DNA of 64,000 bases, taken from the NCBI RefSeq assembly GCF_000730165.1, contig NZ_CP022112.1, forward strand, positions 723,501 through 787,500, read 5' to 3'. The notes below the pieces were generated by a model. It was given only the letters and a program-made list of their open reading frames with translations, had not been told where the DNA came from and ran no database searches. The DNA is from Nitrospirillum viridazoti CBAmc. Its GTDB lineage: Bacteria; Pseudomonadota; Alphaproteobacteria; Azospirillales; Azospirillaceae. How positions within the stretch are numbered: the stretch's first letter is position 1; every line of letters begins with the position of its first letter. The position numbers and the translations under genes are program-made. Positions 37,564 to 46,283 of the stretch are shown one piece after another.

Positions 37564-37576
37564 TCGTATGTAGGCG
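37564..37576. repeat. 13-base direct repeat, right copy
   Basis: TCGTATGTAGGCG, identical to 36047-36059; it continues directly into the leader of the IS30-family remnant, so it may be that element's terminus. Confidence 0.75.
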
Positions 37577-37640
37577 GGGTGGACTCAAAAACGAAGTGCG
37601 ACTTTCCAACGTTCTCAGTGAGTTGGACAGGAGGTCGCAA

Positions 37641-38006
37641 ATGGGGTCTCACTACTCTCACCTGGATTTGTCGGAACGTCGGCTGATTGAGGCCGGTCTT
37701 ATCGCCGGTCTCTCGGTTGCGGCCCTGGCCTCGACACTGGGTCGGCACCGGTCGACGGTCTATCGGGAGATTGCGCGTCACTTCTACCACACGGCGGAGC
37801 GAGACCGCTGGGGCCATGGCTATCATGGCTACTATTGCGTGGCGGCGCATCGGGCGGCGGGCCGTCGGCGGCATGGCTGTGCCAAGCTGGCCCGTAATCC
37901 GGCGCTGTTGGCACATGTGCTGTCGAAGCTACGTTCAGGCTGGTCACCGGAGCAGATCGCGGTGCGGCTGAAGATGCTCGATAGCGCTTCCCATGATAAT
38001 CTGTAA
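37641..38006 (+). pseudogene. IS30-family transposase, N-terminal remnant
   Basis: First 115 or so residues of an IS30-type transposase. SHLDLSERRLIEAGLIAGLS and the HTH VAALASTLGRHRSTVYREIA match the family start, and LRSGWSPEQIAVRLK is the conserved segment before the catalytic core. Similarity stops at about 37980, after which the frame ends in SASHDNL and a stop. The catalytic DDE domain and the right end are missing. AGGAGG 6 nt before the ATG at 37641 fixes the start. The break lies just before the M61-type gene and marks a deletion or insertion junction. Confidence 0.85.
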
Positions 38007-38037
38007 CATGAAATTCCTTATGGCAGGAGCAGAGCCT

Positions 38038-39783
38038 ATGCGGAGGAAACGAAGGGCGATGGGGTTCAAGCTGTTTCCCAGCTTTATAGGAATCGCGCTC
38101 TTCGCTTTGTTGGGGACAAGCAACGCCTCGACGGCAGTGTCCTCTGCCCCTTCAATCACTTATACGATATCTCCGAAAGCCGATGCCGGTCAGTTAACCG
38201 GAGTAATAGTAGAGGTCACGTTGCCGATCGGCGCGACGGGTGATGTTGTTCTTATCTTACCTGAAGATTGGGGCGGTACTGACAAGCTCTACCGATATCT
38301 TTCACCCATCGACGTGATCGGGGGGGCCATTGTCACGCTGTCGCCAGAGCAACGTAAGGTTGTTGGCTCGCCGGGCGGGAGCGTCACATTGCGCTACGCT
38401 GTATCCAGTGCCTATGATCATGAGCCGAATGCGAAGGACGGGATCCTCACGAAGGGACCTATGATCCGCCCGGACTGGTTCACCGGCATGGGCGACCAAT
38501 TTATCGTCGGCCTCAAGGACCGCGACACCGCGCCGGCAACGGTACACTGGAAAGGTTGGCCGAAAGGTTGGGTGACGGTATCGAGCGAGGATGCCCGCCC
38601 CTCAACTGTCGCCGATGTAATCGGCGCCAGCTTCATCGCCGGACGGGAGGTCGTAATACGGAGCCGCCCAATCAGCGGAGGCACGCTTCGCTTCGTAAGT
38701 CACGGTTCTTTTGAATGGAATGTTGATGCGTATGCTGATCGCGTAGCGCTAACGATCGATGCCGAGCGCAGATTCTGGGGTGGCATCACGGGCAACTACA
38801 CAGTGACCATGGTCGGCTTGGCCCCGTCGTTGGGGTTCAGTTCGTCGGGGGGCACAGGTCGAAACCACGGCTTCGTCCAATATGCCTCTCTGGATACGCA
38901 GATGCCCGTCCTTGAACGGAATATAGCGCACGAACACATGCACAACTGGATACCGCGCCAAGTCGGAGAGATGCCCGACACGGGTGGCGAGGCATCAGTC
39001 TATTGGTTCAGCGAGGGGCTCACTGATTTTTATACAGGAAGGACGCTGTTGCGCTCAGGTCTGTGGTCACCGGAGCAGTTTACGGACAACCTAAACGAAG
39101 TTATCACCCGCCTCGCAACGTCGAAGGCCCGCAACTACACCAACGCCCAAGCGGCGAAAGAGGCATGGTCGGATCAGGACGTGCACCAACTCGCCTATGA
39201 TCGCGGACAGCTGTTTGCGTTCCTGCTTGACCATGCATTGCGGAAGTCTGGAAAGCGCGGACTGGACAGCATCATGCTTCTAATGCGCGACCGCTGGCAG
39301 GCTGCGCCCGCAAACGCCAAACCGCCCGTGATCGCGAATCTGCTCTCAGCCGCCGATGCCGCTGCCTTCGATATGCGGCCGATGCTCGCAAAGTACGTCG
39401 ATGCGGGCGATACGATCATATTACCGGCGGACCTCTTCGCCAGTTGTGCCACGATCGCGGATGTGAAGCTGGCGGAGTTCGACCTTGGCTATGATCGCGT
39501 AGCTACGGGGAAAAGCGGCGGCGTGTTTGCCGGGGTTCAGCCGGATGGTCCTGCCTATGCCGCCGGACTGCGCGACGGCATGGTCAGATTGGCAAAGTTG
39601 AACGGAACGATGGGCGTCTCGACAAAAGCCTGGAGTGTCCGTGTTCGCGACGGTGACCGTGAGCGCGTCATCACCTACTATCCAAGGGGCAAGAAGCTCG
39701 TTGATGGTCAGGAGATGCGCCTAACGGCATCGCGCTCGCCCTCCCAACGCAAGCTGTGCGCGCTATCTATGAGCGGTGCCTGA
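38038..39783 (+). CDS. Secreted M61-type (glycyl aminopeptidase-like) metallopeptidase
   Basis: Exported protein of 581 residues: signal peptide of about 30 residues, a beta-rich N-terminal domain, a gluzincin core with the zinc motif HEHMH at 298-302 (HExxH) and the downstream Glu in WFSEGLTDFYTG, then a PDZ-like domain (GGVFAGVQPDGPAYAAGLRDG). This order is that of M61 peptidases. GGAG lies 8 nt before the ATG at 38038; upstream in-frame ATGs at 37993 and 38008 overlap the IS30 remnant. The codons are visibly less GC-rich at third positions than in all neighbours (many A/T-ending codons), and the gene starts at the IS30 break. Horizontal acquisition is likely. Its promoter is probably inside IS sequence. 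Confidence 0.82.
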   Translation: MRRKRRAMGFKLFPSFIGIALFALLGTSNASTAVSSAPSITYTISPKADAGQLTGVIVEVTLPIGATGDVVLILPEDWGGTDKLYRYLSPIDVIGGAIVTLSPEQRKVVGSPGGSVTLRYAVSSAYDHEPNAKDGILTKGPMIRPDWFTGMGDQFIVGLKDRDTAPATVHWKGWPKGWVTVSSEDARPSTVADVIGASFIAGREVVIRSRPISGGTLRFVSHGSFEWNVDAYADRVALTIDAERRFWGGITGNYTVTMVGLAPSLGFSSSGGTGRNHGFVQYASLDTQMPVLERNIAHEHMHNWIPRQVGEMPDTGGEASVYWFSEGLTDFYTGRTLLRSGLWSPEQFTDNLNEVITRLATSKARNYTNAQAAKEAWSDQDVHQLAYDRGQLFAFLLDHALRKSGKRGLDSIMLLMRDRWQAAPANAKPPVIANLLSAADAAAFDMRPMLAKYVDAGDTIILPADLFASCATIADVKLAEFDLGYDRVATGKSGGVFAGVQPDGPAYAAGLRDGMVRLAKLNGTMGVSTKAWSVRVRDGDRERVITYYPRGKKLVDGQEMRLTASRSPSQRKLCALSMSGA

Positions 39784-39908
39784 TTGCGTGGATGTGGGTT
39801 TCCCGATTGAAAACGACGACGCGACCTACGTGACCTGGCTGGGAGGCGCCCCTGGTCGGCCGGCAAGAGATAAGGCCGCCCGTGCCCGACCGCCCCCTCA
39901 TCATTGCC

Positions 39909-39951
39909 CTGCCCCGTCGCCGGGCGTGTGGCTTGGCCGGCGGCGGGGCAG
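39909..39951 (-). terminator. Hairpin directly after the S41 peptidase gene
   Basis: Arms CTGCCCCG and CGGGGCAG, extended inward by six more pairs after one mismatch (CGCCGG / CCGGCG). It starts right at the stop codon on the minus strand. No T-run follows, so factor-assisted termination or a 3' stem is more likely than intrinsic termination. Confidence 0.5.
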
Positions 39952-41311
39952 TTACTCCCGCACGCAGTCATAGGCGCTGTCGGAAATGGCCGTGATGTTG
40001 TCCACCGTCACCGGCACGCTGCTGCGATAGCCGGCGGGGCAGACGGCCATGATCCGCCAGCCGCCGCGCGGCGTGGCCCGGGTGGCCAGGGTCTGGCCGC
40101 TGTCCAACGTGTCCAGGCGCAGTGCGTTCGGGCTGGTGCTGCGGCGCTGTTCCAGGGTGATGGGCTGGGGACAGACGTTGGTCATGAGGCGCACGCCGGC
40201 GTCGTCCGGATCAGGCTCGGTATGACGGCAGCGCTCCGCCTGGGGCAGCGTCGCCTGTCCCAGGTCCCAGGGTGTGGCCGTCGCGTCCAGAGGGGGCCGC
40301 CGGTCGGGCGGCAGCGTGGTGGTCAAGGCGAAGTTCGGGTTCTGGGACGCCGTGAGCCAGTCGGCGCGGATCAGGTCGTAGGCGGCGGCCTTTTCCTGGC
40401 CGGGTTCCGTCACCACGTCGGGCCGCACCCCCACCCCTTCCCAGCCATCGCCGCCATCCGGCGCCCGCAGCAGCTTGGTGGGCAGGAACAGCGACAGGCC
40501 GCCGGGCAGATCCTCCAGGTGGCCTGCGATGCCTGCACCCGCCGTCGTCTGGCCCACGATGGTGGCGCGGCCGGCCCGCTGCAGGCCGAAGGCGAAGCCC
40601 TCCGCCGCCGAACCGGTGTGGGCGTCGACCAGGATGTAGAGCTTGGCGTCGGCCAGGCGGCGGCCGGGGACATAGCCGTAGGTCCACTCCTGTTCTTCAC
40701 GGGCCGGATCGCGGTGCACACCCCGGACCAGCAGGCGCTCCTGCCCCACGGGGAAGAAGTATGTCGCCAGGAACACCCCGATCTCGCCATTGCCACCGCC
40801 GTTCCCGCGCACGTCGATGATCACGTAGCGCGACCGGGCGGCCAGGGTCATGGCGGCGGCGGCACTGGCGAAGCCGGCCTCATTGGCGGTCCATGGCCCC
40901 GGGGAGCGGATGATCGTGACCGGCAGGTCGGGATCGACGGTGACGGCGGCGATGCCGTGATAGGGGCCGGCCACCTCCTCCAGGCCCGGACCGTCGCCGG
41001 GCGCGGCGTCGCACCGTACGCTCAGGTGCAGGTCGGCATGTTCGGCCCGCAAATCCTCGGTCAACCTTTTGGCCAGGGGGGCATGGCGCCTGCCCGTCAT
41101 AGCGCCCGGCCTTCAGCCCGCGGGCCAGCGCCTTTCCGTATCGCGCGGAAATGTCAGGCAAAGGATAGTGGTCGCGCAGCAGGCGGCTGATGGTTGCCAC
41201 CGCGTCCGCCACCTGCCCATGATCAAGCGGCGCCGGCCCGGCGTCGGCGGCCCCCGCCACCGTACTGATCAGCAGGCAGGCACCGGCAAGAAGCGTCAGG
41301 GCGCGTGGCAT
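39952..41311 (-). pseudogene. S41-family (IRBP-like) serine peptidase, frameshifted
   Basis: Exported peptidase of about 450 residues in two frames. The N-terminal part (from 41311) has a signal peptide (MPRALTLLAGACLLISTVAG) and the helical LLRDHYPLPDISARYGKALARGLK. The rest continues one frame over from LAKRLTEDLRAEHADLHLSV to the stop at 39952. The switch lies between about 41076 and 41095, where the sequence contains a run of six Gs (41076-41081, plus strand). Removing one base joins the frames. Core motifs: YVIIDVRGNGGGN, GSAAEGFAFGL with the nucleophile Ser, and GQTTAGAG; the Lys of tail-specific proteases is absent, as in IRBP-type members. Possibly a sequencing error in the G-run, or a phase-variable or dying gene. 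Confidence 0.78.
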
Positions 41312-41409
41312 CGGACGACAGACGATCCAGGTGAGGAAACGCCCCCATCCTATTGATGGTTCAAGATTCGTCACCCCTTATGCGGGCGGTGGCGAATTTG
41401 TCGCACATC

Positions 41410-41895
41410 TCAGTTAAGAAGATAGATCCCGGCGTTCAGTGCCGAGGCGAAGGCGACCCAGGCGGCATAGGGCAGGAACAGCAGGGCGGCGATCCGGTCG
41501 TTGCGCCAGGCCGTGGCGATGAAGGCGAGAATGGTGATCAGCAGCAACAGAATGACGGCCAGCGCCAGGCCCGTCAGGTGGGCGGCAAAGAAGATGGGCG
41601 ACCAGCAGAAGTTCAGCAGCATCTGAATCCACCACAGCCGCATGGGCCGGCTGTCCCTATCCCGCCGCCATACCAGCCAACCGCCGATGGCCACCAGTAC
41701 GTAGAGGATGGTCCAGGCGGGGGCGAATACCCAGTTGGGCGGCGTAAATCCAGGTTTGGCCAGGCGCAGGTACCACAGGCCGGGCACGGTCAGGTAGCCG
41801 ATGGCAAGGCCTATGCCCAGGACCAGGACGACGAAGAGGATGAGGGCCCGGGAAACCGACGATGGCGCCGGCGGTTCATCCTCATGGGGCGTCAT
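41410..41895 (-). CDS. tspO: TspO/MBR-family tryptophan-rich sensory protein
   Basis: Five-helix membrane protein of 161 residues that binds porphyrins and related ligands; in alphaproteobacteria it modulates tetrapyrrole and stress responses. Family motifs: KPGFTPPNWVFAPAWTILY in loop 1/helix 2 and WIQMLLNFCWSPIFF. The ATG at 41895 gives an N-terminal polar stretch of about 20 residues before helix 1; an earlier start at 41937 is possible but poorly supported. Neighbours give no clue to its ligand. Confidence 0.9.
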   Translation of the reverse strand: MTPHEDEPPAPSSVSRALILFVVLVLGIGLAIGYLTVPGLWYLRLAKPGFTPPNWVFAPAWTILYVLVAIGGWLVWRRDRDSRPMRLWWIQMLLNFCWSPIFFAAHLTGLALAVILLLLITILAFIATAWRNDRIAALLFLPYAAWVAFASALNAGIYLLN

Positions 41896-41991
41896 GGGCG
41901 CATTCCCTGAATGGTGTCTACCAAAGCATTGGTACACAATAACTTCGCTACTGTCGCGCCCGTTCCATGCGCCCCGTTCGGTGCCTGGTGG

Positions 41992-43047
41992 TTAGGCGCC
42001 TTGCAGCCGTTTCAGCAAATCCGGCGACCAAGTGGCGAGCCGCGCGCCGTGCGCGTTGGCCTCCTGCGCCACCTGGTTGTAGAGTTCCAGCAGCTTGCGC
42101 GGGTCGAGCAGGCAATCGTTGAAGGCCGCGCGGCCGAAACGCTTTTCCACCAGCACGGCCATCTCATAGCCCACGGTGTACCAGGCGCCCTGGGCATCGC
42201 CCCAGAAGGGGGCCGCGCGCTTCATGATGTCCGCGTCCTGGATCAGCTTGTCGTCCAGGATGTCCAGCAGCAGTTGCTGGATGGCGTCGAGGTCGGCGGC
42301 GAAGCGCTGCATGTCACCGTCCCAGCGGGCGCGGACGGGGGCGTCGTCCTCCCAGTGGGGATGCCGGTCGGCGCCGGCGGCGGCCAGCATGGCCTCCCCC
42401 TCCCCGAAGGCGCTGAGCCAGTTCACGGCGCGTTTCACATTGGCGGGCAGCCCCGCCTGCAATTCTTCCTGCCGGGCCGCCAGGCTTTCCAGGCCGATGT
42501 GGTGGCATTCATGGGCCACCGTGTTCTCGAACTGGTCCCGCGACTGATGGTTGACGGCCAGGAAGATGGCCGGGCCACCGCCATCATCCGCCGCCGTGGC
42601 GGGCTTTTTCCACACGAAGCTGTTGCGCTGCGGCTTGATTTCCGGGAACACCTGGGCGTGGATGCTGGCGCCCGGCGGCAACCATGCCAGGACCCCGGCG
42701 CCCAGCCGGGCCATGTCCGCTTGTTTCATGGCGGCCAGGGTCGATGCCCAATCCGACCGCTGCGCCGCCGCTTCCGCCGACAACAGGAAGCGCTGGAAGT
42801 CCTCGTCGGAAAGGGGGCGTCCCATCGCCGCCTCCCGGGCCTTCAGCCACTGATAGGGCCGTGTCGCGAACAGGCGGTTCCAATCCGCCGTCGTGACCGG
42901 CTCATGCGCCGCGCTCTTGTCCAGGATGCGCAGGGCTTCGTCCGCCTCCGACGTGTCGAGCGCCAGCGACACCGGCCCCTGGGCCATGGCCGTGCCCGCC
43001 AGGAAAAGCCACGCCCCGACGGCGGCGGAATACATCGATCCGTTCAT
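41992..43047 (-). CDS. Secreted putative zinc peptidase (DUF5700-like)
   Basis: Exported protein of 351 residues with a signal peptide (about 1-22, ending TAMAQ). The zinc-binding motif HECHH lies near residue 187 in NTVAHECHHIGLES, with a likely third ligand Glu in SAFGEGEAML. Length and layout resemble the DUF5700 putative zinc-dependent peptidases; I recognise the pattern but not a characterised homologue. The ATG at 43047 is chosen because the signal peptide follows; the longer frame to 43371 is antisense to eutB. Divergent from eutB across about 160 bases. Substrate unknown. Confidence 0.75.
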   Translation of the reverse strand: MNGSMYSAAVGAWLFLAGTAMAQGPVSLALDTSEADEALRILDKSAAHEPVTTADWNRLFATRPYQWLKAREAAMGRPLSDEDFQRFLLSAEAAAQRSDWASTLAAMKQADMARLGAGVLAWLPPGASIHAQVFPEIKPQRNSFVWKKPATAADDGGGPAIFLAVNHQSRDQFENTVAHECHHIGLESLAARQEELQAGLPANVKRAVNWLSAFGEGEAMLAAAGADRHPHWEDDAPVRARWDGDMQRFAADLDAIQQLLLDILDDKLIQDADIMKRAAPFWGDAQGAWYTVGYEMAVLVEKRFGRAAFNDCLLDPRKLLELYNQVAQEANAHGARLATWSPDLLKRLQGA

Positions 43048-43210
43048 GCCCCTGCCCCCCTCCAGTCCATGGCCCAAAATACCAGGACGTGGGCCGGCGC
43101 CCCAGGCCGCTTGCCGGTGCCCGGTTGGGGCCACTCGTCGCGCGGCCACCTTCTCCACGCCGGCATTCGATGTCATGATCGGCCCTGCCGTGAATCCTGT
43201 GAGGGGAGAT

Positions 43211-44599
43211 GTGGGCTTGGTTGGACGCGCGCCGTACCGCATCGCCTTGGGCGCCCGAACCTGGACATTCACCGATCTCAAGGATCTGATGGCCAAGGCG
43301 ACGCCCCCCCGATCGGGCGACCGGCTGGCCGGCATCGCCGCCCAGTCGGCCGAGGAAAACGTGGCGGCCAAGATGTGCCTGGCCGACCTGCCGCTGAAGA
43401 CTTTCCTGACCGAGGCGCTGGTGCCCTATGAGGAGGATGAGGTCACCCGCCTGATCCTGGACCGGCACGATGCCGCGGCCTTCGCCCCGGTGTCGCACCT
43501 GACGGTCGGCGGCTTCCGCGACTATCTGCTGTCGGATCAGGCGACGACGGGCGCGCTGGCCGTGCTCGCCCCCGGCCTGACGCCGGAGATGGCGGCGGCC
43601 GTGTCCAAGATCATGCGCAACCAGGATCTGATCCTGGCGGCGCGGAAGTGCAGTGTCGTCACCCGCTTCCGCAACACCATCGGCCTGCCCGGCACGCTGG
43701 CTGTGCGGCTGCAGCCCAACCACCCGGCGGACGACCCCGCCGGCGTGGCGGCCAGCATCCTGGACGGGCTGCTCTATGGCTGCGGCGACGCCGTGATCGG
43801 CCTGAACCCGGTATCGGACAGCCTGTCGGTGCTGGCCGACCTGGCCCGCCTGATCGACGGCGTCATCCAGCGCTTTGCCATTCCCACCCAGGCCTGCATC
43901 CTGACCCATGTCACCACCAGCATCGAACTGATGAACCGGGGCGTGCCGCTGGATCTGGTGTTCCAGTCGGTGGCGGGCACCCAGGCGGCCAACCAGGGCT
44001 TCGGCGTCAACCTGGCCTTGCTGCGTGAGGGCATGGAGGCGGCCCAGGCGCTGAAGCGCGGCACCGTGGGCGACAACGCCCTATATTTCGAGACCGGCCA
44101 GGGCAGCGCCCTGTCCGCCGGCGCCCACCATGGCGTGGACCAGCAGACGCTGGAGGCGCGGGCCTACGCCGTGGCGCGGGAGTTCCGTCCCCTGCTGGTC
44201 AACACGGTGGTGGGCTTCATCGGGCCGGAATACCTCTATGACGGCAAGCAGATCATCCGCGCCGGGCTGGAGGACCATTTCTGCGGCAAGCTGCTGGGCC
44301 TGCCGCTGGGCTGCGACGTCTGCTACACCAACCATGCCGAGGCCGACCAGGATGACATGGACACGCTGCTGACCCTGCTGGCCACCGCCGGCGTGTCCTA
44401 CGTCATGGGCGTGCCGGGGGCGGACGACGTCATGCTGAACTACCAGTCCACCTCCTTCCACGACGCCCTTTATGTCCGCCGCCTGCTGGGCCTGAAGCGC
44501 GCGCCGGAGTTCGAGGCCTGGCTGGCCGCCATGGGCATCACCGGCGCCGATGGCCGGCCCCTGCCCCAGCCGCCCAGCCAGCCTTTGCTGCGGGGGTGA
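43211..44599 (+). CDS. eutB: Ethanolamine ammonia-lyase large subunit
   Basis: Catalytic subunit of 462 residues of the adenosylcobalamin-dependent enzyme converting ethanolamine to acetaldehyde and ammonia. Family segments: SGDRLAGIAAQSAEENVAAK near 35, QPNHPADDPAG, GDAVIGLNPVSDS, HVTTSIELMNRGVPLDLVFQ, FETGQGSALSAGAHHGVDQQ and LPLGCDVCYTNHAEADQDDM. The start is GTG at 43211 behind GAGGGGAG; a TTG two codons on is an alternative, and no suitable ATG exists. It is coupled to eutC. No shell, EutA reactivase, or eut regulator is nearby, so ethanolamine use here would be of the microcompartment-free type. Confidence 0.95.
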   Translation: MGLVGRAPYRIALGARTWTFTDLKDLMAKATPPRSGDRLAGIAAQSAEENVAAKMCLADLPLKTFLTEALVPYEEDEVTRLILDRHDAAAFAPVSHLTVGGFRDYLLSDQATTGALAVLAPGLTPEMAAAVSKIMRNQDLILAARKCSVVTRFRNTIGLPGTLAVRLQPNHPADDPAGVAASILDGLLYGCGDAVIGLNPVSDSLSVLADLARLIDGVIQRFAIPTQACILTHVTTSIELMNRGVPLDLVFQSVAGTQAANQGFGVNLALLREGMEAAQALKRGTVGDNALYFETGQGSALSAGAHHGVDQQTLEARAYAVAREFRPLLVNTVVGFIGPEYLYDGKQIIRAGLEDHFCGKLLGLPLGCDVCYTNHAEADQDDMDTLLTLLATAGVSYVMGVPGADDVMLNYQSTSFHDALYVRRLLGLKRAPEFEAWLAAMGITGADGRPLPQPPSQPLLRG

Positions 44600-44604
44600 C
44601 GCTG

Positions 44605-45390
44605 ATGGACAAGCCGACGGTCATGCCCGACGCCTGGGCGCACCTGGCCGCCGCCACGCCGGCGCGCATCGCCCTGGGCCGCGCGGGCGACAGCCTGCCG
44701 ACGGCGGAGGTGCTGCGCTTCGCCCTGGCCCACGCCCAGGCGCGCGACGCCGTACACACCCCGTTCGACGCCGCCGGCCTGGTGGAGCAACTGGCGGCCT
44801 TGGATCTGGCGCCGGTGGCGGTGCACAGCGCCGCACCCGACCGCGCCACCTACCTCAACCGCCCGGATCTGGGCCGCCTGCTGGATCCGGCGGGCCGGCA
44901 GGCGCTGACGGCCTTGCCCCTGACCAGTCCGGACCTGGCCATCATCATCGCCGACGGCCTGTCGGCGACGGCGGTGCATCGCCAGGCCCTGCCCCTGCTG
45001 ACCGCTTTCCTGCCCTGGGTCCGGCAGGAGGGCTGGCGCCTGGCGCCGGTGGTGGTGGCGTCCCAGGCGCGGGTGGCCCTGGGCGACGCGGTGGGCCAGG
45101 CGCTGGGCGCCCGTGCCGTGGCCGTGCTGATTGGCGAGAGACCGGGCCTGTCCGCCCCCGACAGCCTGGGCGTCTACCTCACCCTGAATCCCGCGCCTGG
45201 CCGCCTGGATGCCGAACGCAACTGCCTATCCAATATTCGCGACGGCGGCCTGTCCCACGACCTGGCGGCCTTCAAGCTGGCCTGGCTGCTGCGCCAGGCG
45301 CTGCGCCGCCAGGTGACGGGTGTGGCCCTGAAGGATGACAGTGACCGCTTGCTGGTCGATGGCCGCGCCCCCATGTTACTGGCGGACTGA
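44605..45390 (+). CDS. eutC: Ethanolamine ammonia-lyase small subunit
   Basis: Small subunit of 261 residues that holds the cobalamin lower face. Conserved segments: RIALGRAGDSLPT near 27, FALAHAQARDAVH, DLAIIIADGLSATAV, LIGERPGLSAPDSLGVYLT and ERNCLSNIRDGGLS. The ATG at 44605 has GGGGG about 8 bases upstream; a GTG at 44596 overlapping the eutB stop lacks a ribosome site. Together with eutB it makes a complete two-subunit enzyme. An esterase follows after 14 bases. Confidence 0.94.
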   Translation: MDKPTVMPDAWAHLAAATPARIALGRAGDSLPTAEVLRFALAHAQARDAVHTPFDAAGLVEQLAALDLAPVAVHSAAPDRATYLNRPDLGRLLDPAGRQALTALPLTSPDLAIIIADGLSATAVHRQALPLLTAFLPWVRQEGWRLAPVVVASQARVALGDAVGQALGARAVAVLIGERPGLSAPDSLGVYLTLNPAPGRLDAERNCLSNIRDGGLSHDLAAFKLAWLLRQALRRQVTGVALKDDSDRLLVDGRAPMLLAD

Positions 45391-45404
45391 GGGAGAGAAC
45401 GGCC

Positions 45405-46283
45405 GTGCTGCGGACAGGTTTGGTGGCGTTGTCGATGATGGCGCTGGCGTCAGGAGCCCAGGCGGAGGCCGGCCGCATCGAGGAACGGACCCTGCCCTAT
45501 GCGCCGCTGCCGGCCGACCTCAAGGCGGTGGACGAGATCATCAAGGCGGCGCTCAGCGACGACTTCGTAGCCAAGACCTATACCGCCCCGGACGGTCGCA
45601 CCGTGCCCTATCGCCTGCTGGCCCCGGCCACGGTGGTGGCGTCCCAGCCGGCGCTGGCCAAGCTGCCCCTGGTGGTGGTCCTGCACGGCTCCGGCAGCAT
45701 CGGACAGGACAATGCCGGACAAATGACCGGCTTCGCCAAGGCCTGGGCCCTGCCCGACCTGCGCCGCCGCTTCCCCGCTTATGTAGTGGTGCCGCAGGTG
45801 GACGCGCGCAGCGCCGACTACGCCTCCGGCGGCGACGGCCTGTTGGCATCCCGCCCCGGCGCCTCCCTGTCCGCGGTGCTGGCTTTGGTGGACGACCTGG
45901 CGGGCCGTCTGCCGGTCGACCCGGCGCGGATCTATGTCATCGGTTTCTCCATGGGGGCGTCGGCGGCGCTGGACGCGCTGGTGGCCAAGCCCGGGCGCTT
46001 CGCCGCGGCGGTCGCCTTCTCGTCCGTGCCGCCGGACCGGGCCCAGGCCGCCGGGGTGGCGACCGTGCCCACCCTGCAGGTGCATGGTGACCAGGACACC
46101 GAGAACCCTTACGCCCCCGACCATGCCTGGGCGGAGGCGGTGGCCGCGGCCGGCGGTGCGCCCGTCTTCGTGCGTTATCAGGGGATGGCGCACCGGGTGC
46201 CGCCAGACATGATTCTAGCGCCCGGCTGGCGGGAGTGGTTGTTCGCCCAGCGGCTCACACCGGCCGTGCCGCCCCGTCCTTGA
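45405..46283 (+). CDS. Secreted alpha/beta-hydrolase (esterase/phospholipase-like)
   Basis: Exported hydrolase of 292 residues. Signal peptide about 1-21 (ends in GAQAEA); oxyanion HGSG in VVVLHGSGSIG; nucleophile Ser in GFSMGASAA; Asp in HGDQDTENPY; His in GMAHRVP. The pattern is that of PHB-depolymerase/feruloyl-esterase-like proteins with a short core. GTG start at 45405 with GGGAGAG 8-9 nt upstream. Placed 14 bases after eutC, so co-transcription is likely; release of ethanolamine from a phospholipid head group or ester by this or a partner enzyme is only a guess. Its end overlaps the convergent TetR gene by 29 bases. Confidence 0.85.
   Translation: MLRTGLVALSMMALASGAQAEAGRIEERTLPYAPLPADLKAVDEIIKAALSDDFVAKTYTAPDGRTVPYRLLAPATVVASQPALAKLPLVVVLHGSGSIGQDNAGQMTGFAKAWALPDLRRRFPAYVVVPQVDARSADYASGGDGLLASRPGASLSAVLALVDDLAGRLPVDPARIYVIGFSMGASAALDALVAKPGRFAAAVAFSSVPPDRAQAAGVATVPTLQVHGDQDTENPYAPDHAWAEAVAAAGGAPVFVRYQGMAHRVPPDMILAPGWREWLFAQRLTPAVPPRP

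Noticed and set aside
37911-37930. TTGGCACATGTGCTG as a sigma-54 promoter in the IS30 remnant
   Set aside because: The GG and GC are 7 bases apart, not 10, and it lies within transposase coding sequence.
43048-43210. Cobalamin riboswitch upstream of eutB
   Set aside because: The leader is about 160 bases and no B12-box-like or multi-stem pattern was seen.
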